Assembly: GCF_014698305.1 (NCBI RefSeq)
Contig: NZ_JACJST010000014.1
Location: forward strand, 62,001 to 126,000
DNA: 64,000 nt
Source of the DNA: Anabaena lutea FACHB-196
GTDB taxonomy: Bacteria; Cyanobacteriota; Cyanobacteriia; Cyanobacteriales; Nostocaceae
Direction: 5' to 3'
The stretch's first letter is position 1. Every line of letters starts with the position of its first letter. Below, one piece after another: positions 42,289 to 51,723 of the stretch. Both the position numbers and the translations under genes were made by a program. The notes under the pieces were generated by a model. It did no database searches and was not told where the DNA came from. It was given only the letters and a program-made list of their open reading frames with translations.

Positions 42289-43314
42289 ATGAACATCAAC
42301 CGTCGTCAATTTATCACCACATTGGGAGTAACTACTTTAGCAACCCAAATGCCCCCAGTTATTGCCAAAAATGCACTTTCACCAAACATAATTATCAAAC
42401 CGCCATGTTTACAAATTGGCGATACTTTAGGATTAATTTCCCCGGCGGGTATTGTTGAAGCTAAAGATATAGAAGACGCAAAACAAACTTTTATAAATTT
42501 AGGACTGAAAGTAAAAACAGGTTTACATATTTTAGATCGAGATGGATATTTAGCAGGAAAAGATGCAGACCGCGCCCAAGATATTAATACAATGTTTGCC
42601 GATAAATCGGTAAAAGCCATTATTGCCATGCGTGGCGGTTGGGGCTGTAATCGAATTTTACCTTTACTTAATTATCCTCTAATCCGTTCTCATCCCAAAA
42701 TTATTATGGGATATAGTGATATTACTTCTTTATTATTAGCTATTAATGCCCGCAGTCGATTAATTACTTTTCATGGTGCAGTTGCTACATCAACTTGGAA
42801 TCAATTTACAGTTGATTATTTTAAACGGATATTATTTAATGCCGAAATTGTAATCATGGAAAATAACCAAAATAGCGCCGGGAAAATAGAAGTAATTGCA
42901 CCGGGAAAAGCTAGGGGTAAAATTGTTGGTGGTAACTTGTCCGTCATAGCAGCAATGGTGGGTTCAGCTTATTTACCATCTTGGCGGAAAAGTATTTTAT
43001 TTCTCGAAGATATTGGCGAAGATATTTATCGCATAGACCGAATGCTGACGCAATTAAAAAATGCAGGTATTTTACAGCAAATTACGGGCTTTATTTTTGC
43101 ACAATGTACTAATTGTCAATTGGGAGATGAACCATCATTTACATTAATGCAAATATTAAAACAGCACATTCAGCCTTTAGATATTCCCGCTTGGTATGGT
43201 TCGATGATTGGTCATATTCAAGATAAATTTACAGTACCAATCGGTGTAGAAGTAGAAATAGATGCTGAGAATGGAACAATCAAAATGTTAGAAGCGGCTG
43301 TAATACCAATTTAA
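42289..43314 (+). CDS. LD-carboxypeptidase (peptidase S66), Tat-exported
   Basis: The 341-residue protein should remove the terminal D-Ala from murein tetrapeptides in the periplasm. The N-terminus INRRQFITTLGVTTLATQ is a twin-arginine signal. The nucleophile region is MGYSDITSLLL (S143), preceded by IIAMRGGWGCNRILPLL and followed by LEDIGEDIYRIDRMLTQL and GHIQDKFTVPIG with the catalytic His. The length is normal. It stands alone. Confidence 0.9.
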   Translation: MNINRRQFITTLGVTTLATQMPPVIAKNALSPNIIIKPPCLQIGDTLGLISPAGIVEAKDIEDAKQTFINLGLKVKTGLHILDRDGYLAGKDADRAQDINTMFADKSVKAIIAMRGGWGCNRILPLLNYPLIRSHPKIIMGYSDITSLLLAINARSRLITFHGAVATSTWNQFTVDYFKRILFNAEIVIMENNQNSAGKIEVIAPGKARGKIVGGNLSVIAAMVGSAYLPSWRKSILFLEDIGEDIYRIDRMLTQLKNAGILQQITGFIFAQCTNCQLGDEPSFTLMQILKQHIQPLDIPAWYGSMIGHIQDKFTVPIGVEVEIDAENGTIKMLEAAVIPI

Positions 43315-43444
43315 TGTGAAGTTGCACCACAGGAGTTAGCACCCACAACTTCCGACGTACTGCTTTAACCCAGATGAGTAGCGCGGGTATACCGTTTAGA
43401 GTGATTCAGGATCATGTGAAATTACATTGTTTTGTAGTATTTTC

Positions 43445-44281
43445 TTAACTCAGATGTAGTCCACCATCAACAGGTAGTGCTACTCCAGTAATAAATGCTG
43501 CTTTAGGAGAGCATAAAAATGCTACTACTTCACCTATCTCTATCGGTGATGCCCAACGTTGCATTGGTGTATTTTTGATTGTATTTTTTATAGTATCACT
43601 CTCTACTCCACCCCATTTAGAGGTGGCAAAATTCCAGGCTTCGGTCTTAATATAACCAGGAATAACTACATTGACTGTAATTCGTCGTGGTGCTAATGTC
43701 TTGGCGTAGTATCTTGTTAAAAACTCCACAACCGCCTTAGCTTGTCCTGGCATTGCATATGGCAACTGTGGCTTTTGGCTACTATTACATCCAGGAGAAG
43801 ATATTGCTACTATATAACCGTTTTCATCCTCCATGTAATTAAGTGCTTTTTCCACACATCTAATGAAGCACTTAGGATAAACATTCTGATAATAGTCATA
43901 CTGCTCAAAGCTAGTAAAGCTACCATTCCCCAATAACTGAGTGTGAAGATTGCCAGCTAAATTTGCCTCTTTTGATTCAGCAGATGTTGTCACCCCAACA
44001 TAGAGTCCAGCATTATGAACAAAGGCTGTTAGCTTGCCTTCAAAATTATCTTCCACAGATTGGAATATTCTTTCAATAGTAGACTCTTGAGCTACATCAC
44101 CTTTAACAATGTCAACTTTTATCTCATAGGTAGATTCAAGAGTAGCTTTTGCAGTTAATGCAGCCTCTTCATTAGCATTAAAGCCAAGTATAAGGTTATG
44201 TCCGTTCTTGGCTAGTTGCTGCGATATACCCCAACCAATTCCGCGAGTTCCACCTGTAACGATTGCTAATTTTGATAACAT
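43445..44281 (-). CDS. Divergent short-chain dehydrogenase with FabI-like Y-x6-K
   Basis: The 278-residue protein has a standard NAD(P) motif TGGTRGIG (9-16) and HNAG (89-92). The catalytic Ser162 and Tyr175 are 13 residues apart as usual, but Lys comes at 182, giving Y-x6-K (YAMPGQAK) in place of Y-x3-K. That spacing and the following AKAVVEFLTRYYA resemble enoyl-ACP reductase FabI, while the C-terminus (PVDGGLHLS) is classical SDR. It may reduce an enoyl or imine-type substrate. A MITE (repeat A) lies 88 bp upstream of its start. Confidence 0.8.
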   Translation of the reverse strand: MLSKLAIVTGGTRGIGWGISQQLAKNGHNLILGFNANEEAALTAKATLESTYEIKVDIVKGDVAQESTIERIFQSVEDNFEGKLTAFVHNAGLYVGVTTSAESKEANLAGNLHTQLLGNGSFTSFEQYDYYQNVYPKCFIRCVEKALNYMEDENGYIVAISSPGCNSSQKPQLPYAMPGQAKAVVEFLTRYYAKTLAPRRITVNVVIPGYIKTEAWNFATSKWGGVESDTIKNTIKNTPMQRWASPIEIGEVVAFLCSPKAAFITGVALPVDGGLHLS

Positions 44282-44368
44282 ATTTTCCCTCTTTATTAAA
44301 GTACAGCAGTTCTATATGAGTTGTGATTTGTAGATAATAGTAGATTAAATGAATAGAATACACTTTGA

Positions 44369-44534
44369 GAGGATGTTTGAAAAGTATCAGAATTAATCGA
44401 GATCCCCCCAACCCCCCTTTCTAAGGGGGGCTAAATTCTTCAAAGTCCCCCTTAGAAAGGGGAATTTAGGGGGATCTGCGGGTGTCAGATCCAACACGAA
44501 AAAGTTTTCAAACAACCTCTTTTCAAACAACCTC
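44369..44534 (-). mobile_element. MITE-like repeat A, copy 2
   Basis: This copy is inverted relative to the other two. The right end TTTCAAACAACCTC is duplicated in tandem (ends at 44519 and 44534). Excluding that 15-bp duplication, it is 151 bp. TGA occurs on both sides (44366-44368 and 44535-44537), consistent with a 3-bp TNA target duplication. It lies upstream of the SDR gene and may affect its promoter. Confidence 0.85.
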
Positions 44535-44715
44535 TGATGATCTTTTTTATTAGATTTGATTTCAGATACTTTAGTCTCCTCAATGTGGGTTTTAAGTCTT
44601 TAACCGAACAGAATATAGCATTTCCTAGTCTAATGAAGTACAAAATTATCTACGTCCATCTGCGTTTAATTGTTACTGCTTGTACCTCATGACAATGGGA
44701 ATTGCTATATAACAA

Positions 44716-46413
44716 TTATCGCCACCCTAACCAACGTAAGCAAGGAACAATAAGGTAGTAACTCAACCCTAAGCACAAACTGATTAAAACACCCATTAAA
44801 CCAAAAAAAACTATGGGTAGGAATAATTCAACCCAGCTAGGTTGACTGGAAAAATGGAAGATAGGCGCTGGAACCCCTAAATTAATCAAGGCTGCGAGGA
44901 TGTTGGCACTGCCAAAGGAAGCTAGAAAAGCGTAAGCTAGGTAATGGGAGCGAAGACCTAAACCCAAGGTGAGTAAGGAAACTGAGACCAAAATCCAGGC
45001 TACCAAACCCTCAGCGCTATTATGTGGTTTGATAAATTGCCAAATTATCCAGCCCGCACTATAACCAATTAAACCCATAAGTGATGCTACTAAAAATCGT
45101 CGCTTTTGACCAAAACTCCCAGATAGGGTGAGTCCCCAAGCGGTTCCAAAACCAGCTATGGCAAATACTAAAATTTCTGGGGCTGAAGCAGGTTGATAAT
45201 TTTGTGAGAGTTCAACTAGTTGACGGGAGATGAATTCCACAACCCCTGCGCCTAATTTTGTCTGATAAGCCAAAATAAAACCGACGATTGTACCTAACAT
45301 AGCGCCGATACTGCCCAAAATCATCGCCCAAATTGTTCCTAGACAAGCTAGTAAGAATTTAAATATCGTCCTAATGGTGAATGCTGTAGTATTACTTACA
45401 GTTTGGGTAAATTTGGTAACTGTTTGGCGGACAGATTTTCCCAGTCGGGTAAAGAATCCTGGTTGTGATCCAGCGGGGACAATTTTCAGTAACCGTTTTT
45501 GAATAATACCTGCATGGGCGGGACGCGATCGCACTTCCTTCTGTACCATTTCATCTAATAAGTCGGCCAGACGGGGGTTAATATTGCATCGATTGCGCCA
45601 GCGTAACTCCCCAGTCATGGGATCTTCTAAATCCTGGGGATATCTTCCTGTAAGTAATTCAATTATCGTCCTTCCCAAGGCATAAAAATCCGCAGCAGGC
45701 CCAACATTACCGCCAATCACTTGTTCTGGTGGACTGTAACCAGAAGAAAATAACCGCGTAGAAGGGATGTGCGATCGCAATATCGCCCCACTAAATTGTT
45801 TAGCCCCGCCAAAATCAATCAACACCAATTGTTCCGCCTGAAGAGGTGCAGTTGGCGAAGGTTGACGCAGCATTAAATTAGAAGGTTTGATGTCCCGGTG
45901 AATAATTTGGCGTTTGTGCAGTTCCTGCAAAATCTTTACCGCTTGGGCGAACCAATTTAGCACCAAATCCTCTGGACATCCTTGAGGATAATTTTTGCGG
46001 ATTTCTTCTAAATTTTGCCCATCAATTTTTTCCATCACCAGACAAGCCAACTGGTGCGGTTTAGGACTAGTCAAATTGATTTGAAAATACCCGTCAGCAT
46101 CAACTTTGGGGACACCAGGATGACGGAAATTACTTAAAACTTCCGCTTCTTGGATAAACAATTCCAGCGCCTTGGGGGAATCTTCCACCAAGACTTTCAG
46201 CACTTTTTCTGTCTGGGTCTTTTCATCCCAAACAGTGTAAATTTGAGCAAATCCACCCGATCCTAGGGGTTCGAGTGAGTGATAACGGTCTAACAACTGT
46301 AGCGGTGCGCCACAACTGTTACAAAATTTGTTTCCCCAAGGTTGGGGGTAAGGACGTTGACAATGAGGATTTATGCAGTGAACCGCACTCTGATTTATCT
46401 GGGACAAAACCAC
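44716..46413 (-). CDS. Membrane Ser/Thr protein kinase with N-terminal zinc ribbon
   Basis: The 565-residue protein has a four-Cys zinc-ribbon-like N-terminus (CINPHC and CNSCG, residues 13-36). A kinase domain follows (about 42-305) with GSGGFAQIY, the catalytic IIHRDIKPSN, LIDFGGAK and an APE-like SPPEQVIGG. The C-terminal half has about six hydrophobic segments (about 345-560). It should phosphorylate cytosolic proteins from the membrane. The start is GTG 46413. This architecture is widespread in filamentous cyanobacteria. No phosphatase gene is adjacent. Confidence 0.9.
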   Translation of the reverse strand: MVLSQINQSAVHCINPHCQRPYPQPWGNKFCNSCGAPLQLLDRYHSLEPLGSGGFAQIYTVWDEKTQTEKVLKVLVEDSPKALELFIQEAEVLSNFRHPGVPKVDADGYFQINLTSPKPHQLACLVMEKIDGQNLEEIRKNYPQGCPEDLVLNWFAQAVKILQELHKRQIIHRDIKPSNLMLRQPSPTAPLQAEQLVLIDFGGAKQFSGAILRSHIPSTRLFSSGYSPPEQVIGGNVGPAADFYALGRTIIELLTGRYPQDLEDPMTGELRWRNRCNINPRLADLLDEMVQKEVRSRPAHAGIIQKRLLKIVPAGSQPGFFTRLGKSVRQTVTKFTQTVSNTTAFTIRTIFKFLLACLGTIWAMILGSIGAMLGTIVGFILAYQTKLGAGVVEFISRQLVELSQNYQPASAPEILVFAIAGFGTAWGLTLSGSFGQKRRFLVASLMGLIGYSAGWIIWQFIKPHNSAEGLVAWILVSVSLLTLGLGLRSHYLAYAFLASFGSANILAALINLGVPAPIFHFSSQPSWVELFLPIVFFGLMGVLISLCLGLSYYLIVPCLRWLGWR

Positions 46414-46495
46414 GAAAATACAAAGGCTGGATCGATTTTAGCGCTTCTTTAGGGTTAGGGAAGGAAAAATATCAGAGTTACGATAAAAATCAGTC

Positions 46496-47011
46496 TCAAC
46501 CTTGAAAGTTTTCTTCCCCCACACATTGTCTGATAAATTTATTGATAGTGTAGATATCATGTCGAATATCTTGGGCTTTGATATAGTCGGTGTGAATTGG
46601 AATAGTTTTTAGAGATTTCAAAATTAGGACAAGACGGCCAACTTGACCCAAGCGATCGTAATATTGTTCAATATCAGCACGCTGAATATCTGCAAATGAG
46701 TACTTTATAACTGTGCTACTGCCTAAACTTTTGTATTCTATAACTACCTGACTCATGCTTTTGTCGAAACTACAAGTCACTTCAGGAGTTGAGACTTCAG
46801 AACTGGCCACAGCAATTAAAAAAATCAGAAATGTACCGTAAATTAAATGTGCATTTTGTTGAGTTAGGGAACCTGGTATAAAAAATACTTTATACAGATA
46901 AGCACAGAGTTGATAAACTAAAAAGGCAATTAATAAACCTGCTAAAAACCAGTCCTTAGTAGGTTGGTGTTTCATTACCAATTTTTCGTCAGTTAATATC
47001 AAAATTTTCAT
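46496..47011 (-). CDS. Two-span membrane protein, unknown function
   Basis: The 171-residue protein starts MKILILTDEKLVMKHQPTKDWFLAG with AGGTGATC ahead of the ATG at 47011. Two membrane helices (about 23-50 and 58-75) are followed by a soluble beta-rich C-terminal part (VTCSFDKSMSQVVIEYKSLGS, LVLILKSLKTIPIHTDY) that looks like a PH-like or bPH domain. An upstream ATG at 47113 would overlap the divergent gene and is less likely. It ends 82 bp before the kinase start. Confidence 0.65.
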   Translation of the reverse strand: MKILILTDEKLVMKHQPTKDWFLAGLLIAFLVYQLCAYLYKVFFIPGSLTQQNAHLIYGTFLIFLIAVASSEVSTPEVTCSFDKSMSQVVIEYKSLGSSTVIKYSFADIQRADIEQYYDRLGQVGRLVLILKSLKTIPIHTDYIKAQDIRHDIYTINKFIRQCVGEENFQG

Positions 47012-47114
47012 GATCACCTCTTCATATAAACTTTGAGGTATGACTACATAAGTGCTTCCCGATTTTACTGAAGATTCATTATTATCCGCATTCATTTTAT
47101 ACAATTTAAACATC

Positions 47115-47804
47115 GTGAATCAAAATATCACCACGGACAGAATTTCTATTATTATTCCCACACTTAATGAAGCCAGTAATATCACAGAAACATTAGCTAG
47201 TATTCAACCCAGCACTAATGTAGAAATCATCGTAGTTGATGGCGGTTCAAAGGATAATACACAGAAAATAGTTCAATCATTAGGTATAACAGTTATCTCC
47301 TCTCCTCCCGGTCGGGCTGTACAAATGAATACTGGTGCAGCAATTGCTAGTGGAGAAATTGTTTTGTTTCTCCATGCAGATACTCGTTTACCCAATGGTT
47401 TTGATGTGATGATTCGCACTACATTACAAAAGCCAAAAGTTGTAGCTGGTGCTTTTGCTTTACGGATAGATGCACCGCATGGGGGACTGCGTTTGGTAGA
47501 ATGGGGAGTGAAATGGCGATCGCACTTTTGGCAACTACCCTACGGCGACCAAGCTATTTTTTTAACTAAAGCCACATTTAAGCAAATTGGTAATTTTCCT
47601 GACTTGCCGATTATGGAAGACTTTGAACTTATCCGACGGCTAAAACGCTTGGGTAAAATTGCTATTGTTTCCGTGCCTGTAATCACATCTCCACGTAAAT
47701 GGCTAAAAAAGGGAATTCTTACAATTACTATACTTAATCAAATCATCATTCTTACATATTTACTTGGTGTTTCACCACAGCGAATTCGCAGTTGGTATCG
47801 GTAA
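47115..47804 (+). CDS. TIGR04283-type family 2 glycosyltransferase
   Basis: The 229-residue protein is a GT-A glycosyltransferase with ISIIIPTLNEASNI, IIVVDGGSKDNT, GRAVQMNTGA, LFLHADTRLP (DxD-like), GAFALRIDAP, LPYGDQAIFL and MEDFELIRRLKRLG. These features match the rSAM/selenodomain-associated group TIGR04283, often found in arsenosugar clusters. I use GTG 47115, because an ATG at 47052 would place the start inside the upstream region of the divergent gene. The next genes encode a TVP38 protein and a MerA-like oxidoreductase. Confidence 0.85.
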   Translation: MNQNITTDRISIIIPTLNEASNITETLASIQPSTNVEIIVVDGGSKDNTQKIVQSLGITVISSPPGRAVQMNTGAAIASGEIVLFLHADTRLPNGFDVMIRTTLQKPKVVAGAFALRIDAPHGGLRLVEWGVKWRSHFWQLPYGDQAIFLTKATFKQIGNFPDLPIMEDFELIRRLKRLGKIAIVSVPVITSPRKWLKKGILTITILNQIIILTYLLGVSPQRIRSWYR

Positions 47805-47920
47805 GAAAAATTTAGGTAAATTGTAGGTATTTCGCACTAAGATAGTAATTATTAATCGTTAAAAATTTCATAATTACGATTAAATTTCACATTATTAAAT
47901 ACATCAAAATTTTGGGAATT

Positions 47921-48583
47921 ATGAATATTCAACTTTTATTACAAGAATCTATTCATTCATCTGATTTTAATCTTACAGAAATTATAAAAAATGCATTATA
48001 TTGGATTGATAGCCTGGGTACAATAGGAGCAATAGCTTTTATTATCATCTATATTATTGCTACTATTGCTTTTTTACCAGCTGCAATTCTCACTTTAGGT
48101 GCTGGTGTTGTTTTTGGTGTATTTTGGGGTTCTGTTTATGTGTTTATTGGTGCAACTCTCGGTGCTATAGCAGCATTTTTAATAGGACGTTATGTAGCTA
48201 GAAATTGGGTGGACAAAAAGATTGCAGATAACAAACAATTTACTGCTATTGACAAAGCCGTGAGTAAGAAAGGCTTAAAAATTGTCTTTTTAACACGACT
48301 TTCGCCGCTATTTCCTTTCAATTTATTAAATTACGCCTTGGGAATTACAGGAGTTTCTTTCAAAGACTATTTTTTCGGTTCTGTCGGCATGATTCCGGGA
48401 ACAATTATGTATGTTTACATTGGTTCATTCGCTGGAAACATCGCACTGATTGGCACAGAAGCCCAACCTACAAATATGACTCTCACATGGGTGATTAAAA
48501 TTTTGAGTTTTATAGCCACATTGGCTGTCACCATTTATGTTACCAGTGTAGCCAAGAAAGCTTTAGAGGAAGAAGTTTTATAG
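47921..48583 (+). CDS. TVP38/TMEM64 (VTT-domain) membrane protein
   Basis: The 220-residue protein has about five hydrophobic segments with the VTT/SNARE-associated core FLPAAILTLGAGVVFG, GATLGAIAAFLIGRY and TRLSPLFPFNLLNYALGITGVSFKDYFFGS. Family members are scramblases or small-molecule transporters of the DedA superfamily. ATG 47921 is preferred over one nine bases earlier. It lies between the glycosyltransferase and MerA-like genes, the usual setting for TVP38 in such clusters. Confidence 0.85.
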   Translation: MNIQLLLQESIHSSDFNLTEIIKNALYWIDSLGTIGAIAFIIIYIIATIAFLPAAILTLGAGVVFGVFWGSVYVFIGATLGAIAAFLIGRYVARNWVDKKIADNKQFTAIDKAVSKKGLKIVFLTRLSPLFPFNLLNYALGITGVSFKDYFFGSVGMIPGTIMYVYIGSFAGNIALIGTEAQPTNMTLTWVIKILSFIATLAVTIYVTSVAKKALEEEVL

Positions 48584-48743
48584 ATTTTATAGATTTTATA
48601 AATCTTATTAGTTTATATGGGAATTGTTAAATACAAAACTGACAAAATATTGCTGAGGGTATATTCATGGTAAAGATAACAGATTAAGTGAAGACTAGAA
48701 TCAAAAACATAGTTTATACTTCACCCTTTAGAGGTAATACATA

Positions 48744-50291
48744 ATGTCTACTACAGAATTTGAGAGAGTTACAGTTTTGCCAATGGATGAGTATAATCAA
48801 AATTTGGTTGCTAATGTTCATCCATCAAATTGGGTTAATCCTCAACCCGCTGATGACTATGATTTGGTAGTAATTGGTGCAGGTACAGCAGGATTAGTTG
48901 TGGCTGCGGGTGCTGCGGGTTTAGATTTGGGTTTAAAAATAGCATTAATTGAAAAGAATCTCATGGGTGGAGATTGCTTAAATGTGGGTTGTATACCATC
49001 TAAATCTTTAATTCGGTCTTCTCGTACAGTTGGGGAAATGTGGAAATCTAAGGATTTAGGTATTAATATTCCCCAACATATTGAGATTGATTTTGCTACA
49101 GTTATGGGAAGAATGCGGCGAATTAGGTCTAGTATTAGTCATCATGATTCAGCAGATCGGTTTAAAAATTTAGGTGTTGATGTCTTTTTCGGTGATGGTA
49201 GGTTTGCGAGTAACAATACCGTGGAGGTTGGTGGCAAAACTCTTAAGTTTAAAAAGGCTGTGATTGCTACTGGTGCAAGAGCAGTTAAACCTGCAATTAC
49301 TGGCATAGAAGCAGCGGGTTATCTAACTAATGAAACGGTTTTTTCCCTAATTCAAAAACCAGAAAAGTTAGCGGTAATTGGTGGCGGACCGATTGGTTGC
49401 GAATTGGCGCAGACTTTCCGTCGATTGGGTTGTGAAGTGACATTATTTCATAGTGGTTCTCACATTTTAAATAAAGAAGATGGAGAAGCAGCAGCAATTT
49501 TGCAACAGGTTTTGATGGCTGAAGGTATTCGCTTAGTGCTGAATTGTAAGATAGAAGAAGTGGTGACAGTTACAGAAGGAAAACGGCTTTATTTTTCTGT
49601 GAATGGACATCGAGATTCTGTCACAGTCAATGAAATTTTAGTAGGTGCTGGACGTGCGCCAAATGTGGAAGGTTTGAATTTAGAAAAAGTGGGTGTGGAG
49701 TATGACAAACACCAAGGTGTGAAGGTAAATGATTATTTGCAAACTACAAATTCTAAAATTTATGCGGCTGGCGATATCTGCATGGATTGGAAGTTTACCC
49801 ATGCAGCAGATGCTGCGGCGCGAATTGTGATTAAAAATACCCTATTTTCTCCTTTTGGTGTGGGACGCGCTCAACTCAGTAAGCTGGTGATGCCTTGGGT
49901 AACATATACTGACCCGGAAATTGCCCATGTGGGGATGTATGCAGATGAGGCTCAAAAAATGGGTATTGAGATCACGACTATTAAGATTCCTTTTAGTAGT
50001 GTAGATCGTGCGATCGCAGATAGTGAAGAATCAGGATTTCTGAAAATCCATTACAAAACCGGTTCAGATCAAATTCTCGGTGCAACTATTGTCGCTAGTC
50101 ATGCGGGGGAAATGATTTCGGAAATAACCACCGCCATGGTCAATAAAATCGGTCTTAGCAAACTCAGTAGTGTGATTCATCCTTACCCAACTCAAGCCGA
50201 AGCGATTAAAAAAGCAGCGGATACTTATCGACGCACACTACTGACACCAAATAGTAAAAAAATCTTAGGATTTTTACCCAGATTTTCTTGA
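48744..50291 (+). CDS. MerA-like FAD-dependent disulfide oxidoreductase
   Basis: The 515-residue protein has an FAD site GAGTAG (45-50), a redox disulfide CLNVGC (C78, C83), a second nucleotide site GGGPIGCELAQ, an ATG segment IATGARAV and a dimerisation domain ending in a HPYPTQAE motif. It lacks the N-terminal metal-binding domain of mercuric reductase and has no C-terminal Cys pair, so it is unlikely to reduce mercury. A thiol or quinone oxidoreductase role is more likely. It follows the TVP38 gene by 160 bp. Confidence 0.85.
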   Translation: MSTTEFERVTVLPMDEYNQNLVANVHPSNWVNPQPADDYDLVVIGAGTAGLVVAAGAAGLDLGLKIALIEKNLMGGDCLNVGCIPSKSLIRSSRTVGEMWKSKDLGINIPQHIEIDFATVMGRMRRIRSSISHHDSADRFKNLGVDVFFGDGRFASNNTVEVGGKTLKFKKAVIATGARAVKPAITGIEAAGYLTNETVFSLIQKPEKLAVIGGGPIGCELAQTFRRLGCEVTLFHSGSHILNKEDGEAAAILQQVLMAEGIRLVLNCKIEEVVTVTEGKRLYFSVNGHRDSVTVNEILVGAGRAPNVEGLNLEKVGVEYDKHQGVKVNDYLQTTNSKIYAAGDICMDWKFTHAADAAARIVIKNTLFSPFGVGRAQLSKLVMPWVTYTDPEIAHVGMYADEAQKMGIEITTIKIPFSSVDRAIADSEESGFLKIHYKTGSDQILGATIVASHAGEMISEITTAMVNKIGLSKLSSVIHPYPTQAEAIKKAADTYRRTLLTPNSKKILGFLPRFS

Positions 50292-50408
50292 TTGGGCGAT
50301 TTTTACCCAAATTGCCAATATTTATCGTAAATTCTAGGGTTTAAGACCCCTATATCTACACGTAGTCTCAGTTGAGTTGGGGTAAGTTTCCCCGACTCCA
50401 ACTGTCTT

Positions 50409-50451
50409 CAATTTTCAATTTTCAATTTTCAATTTTCAATTTTTAATTTTT
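50409..50451. repeat. Tandem heptamer repeat (CAATTTT)n
   Basis: Five copies of CAATTTT are followed by TAATTTTT, directly after the MerA-like gene's spacer and just before the end of the convergent hypothetical gene at 50450. Confidence 0.8.
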
Positions 50452-50707
50452 AAAGTTCTGAAGCCGTATCAGGAGCAATAATTTCTCCAGTACCCAATTT
50501 TAAAATCATGTCCTGGTCGGTAATCAGTTCATTGAGTTCTTTAACTTTTAAATTCATTTTCTCACAAGCTTGGCGTAGTTCTTGAGCAAATCTTTTTAGA
50601 TTATCGCCATAGCCACATTGATAAGCCGCAGTTTCTATTCCCAGATTGGCATTGGCTCTAGCACAATCTACGAGTTCTGTACCATGCAATGGTGTTAAGG
50701 ATACCAT
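50450..50707 (-). CDS. Small conserved-looking protein, unknown function
   Basis: The 85-residue protein begins MVSLTPLHGTELVDCARANANLGIETAAYQCGYGDNL and continues with a helical, basic/acidic segment FAQELRQACEKMNLKVKELNELI. I do not recognise it beyond its cyanobacterial look. No signal or membrane segment is present. Tandem heptamers abut its 3' end. Confidence 0.6.
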   Translation of the reverse strand: MVSLTPLHGTELVDCARANANLGIETAAYQCGYGDNLKRFAQELRQACEKMNLKVKELNELITDQDMILKLGTGEIIAPDTASEL

Positions 50708-50865
50708 AAACGTAGTTATTACATATAACTATTTACATTGATACCCTAACAGGCATTGAAGATCGATTCATCCCTCTAATTAAATAGATCTTTCAAGAGA
50801 TGGGGATAAAAATAGAAATTAGGAATTTTCCCCTTCTCCTCTATATTATGTCCATATGATGAAAA

Positions 50866-51723
50866 TCATCCGTTGACTATTTCTCCACCGTTTGGATGTA
50901 ACACTTGACCAGACATATAAGAAGCGTCATCAGCAGCTAAAAATACAAAACTTGGTGCTATTTCTTCGGGTTGTCCGGCTCTTTGCATTGGGACTTGCTT
51001 GCCAAATTCTGCTACTTTTTCTGCGGGGAAGGTTGAGGGAATTAAAGGTGTCCAAATCGGACCCGGTGCTACAGCATTGACACGAATTCCCTTAGATACT
51101 AAATTCGCTGATAGGGAACGTGTAAACGCCACAATTGCACCTTTGGTAGAGGAATAATCTATTAGATTTGCATTGCCTTTGTAAGCAGTTACCGAAGTTG
51201 TATTAATGATAGAACTGCCTGTTTGTAAATGCTTCATTGCCGCTTTAGTTAGGTAAAACATCGAGAAAATATTAGTCTGAAAAGTTCGTTCTAACTGCTC
51301 TTTAGTGATATCTTCAATGCTGTTTTGAGGGTGTTGTTCAGCAGCATTATTGACAAGAATATCAAGTTTACCAAACTCATCTACGGTTTGTTGTACAGCC
51401 TGCTGGCAAAAACTTTCATCAGTAATATCACCTGCAATTGCTACTACCTTACGTCCATGTTTTTCGACTAAATTTTTTGTTTCCTTAGCGTCTTCATGTT
51501 CTTTTAGATAAACTATCGCTACATCTGCACCTTCTTTAGCAAAGGCAATAGCAACAGCACGACCAATACCACTGTCCCCACCGGTAATTAAAGCAATTTT
51601 ATTTTCTAATTTTCCACTACCCCGATATCCTTCATCCTCAGCTTTAGGTTTGGGTTTCATTTCTGATTCAATACCAGGAGCTTTCTGTGTTTGTGGCGGT
51701 TGTAATTTCTTTTCTTTTGGCAT
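50866..51723 (-). CDS. SDR oxidoreductase (general-stress glucose/ribitol dehydrogenase type)
   Basis: The 285-residue protein has a Lys/Pro-rich N-terminal extension (about residues 1-40) ahead of the NAD(P) motif ITGGDSGIGRAVA, then NNAAEQHP, TTSVTAYKG and catalytic YSSTKGA, and ends HPNGGEIVNG. The extension and GDSGIGR motif are typical of the stress-induced YdaD/YhdF-type dehydrogenases found in bacteria. The substrate is uncertain. It is monocistronic. Confidence 0.9.
   Translation of the reverse strand: MPKEKKLQPPQTQKAPGIESEMKPKPKAEDEGYRGSGKLENKIALITGGDSGIGRAVAIAFAKEGADVAIVYLKEHEDAKETKNLVEKHGRKVVAIAGDITDESFCQQAVQQTVDEFGKLDILVNNAAEQHPQNSIEDITKEQLERTFQTNIFSMFYLTKAAMKHLQTGSSIINTTSVTAYKGNANLIDYSSTKGAIVAFTRSLSANLVSKGIRVNAVAPGPIWTPLIPSTFPAEKVAEFGKQVPMQRAGQPEEIAPSFVFLAADDASYMSGQVLHPNGGEIVNG

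Noticed and set aside
48744-50291. Mercury resistance gene merA
   Set aside because: It lacks the N-terminal metal-binding domain and C-terminal Cys pair, and no merR or merT is present.
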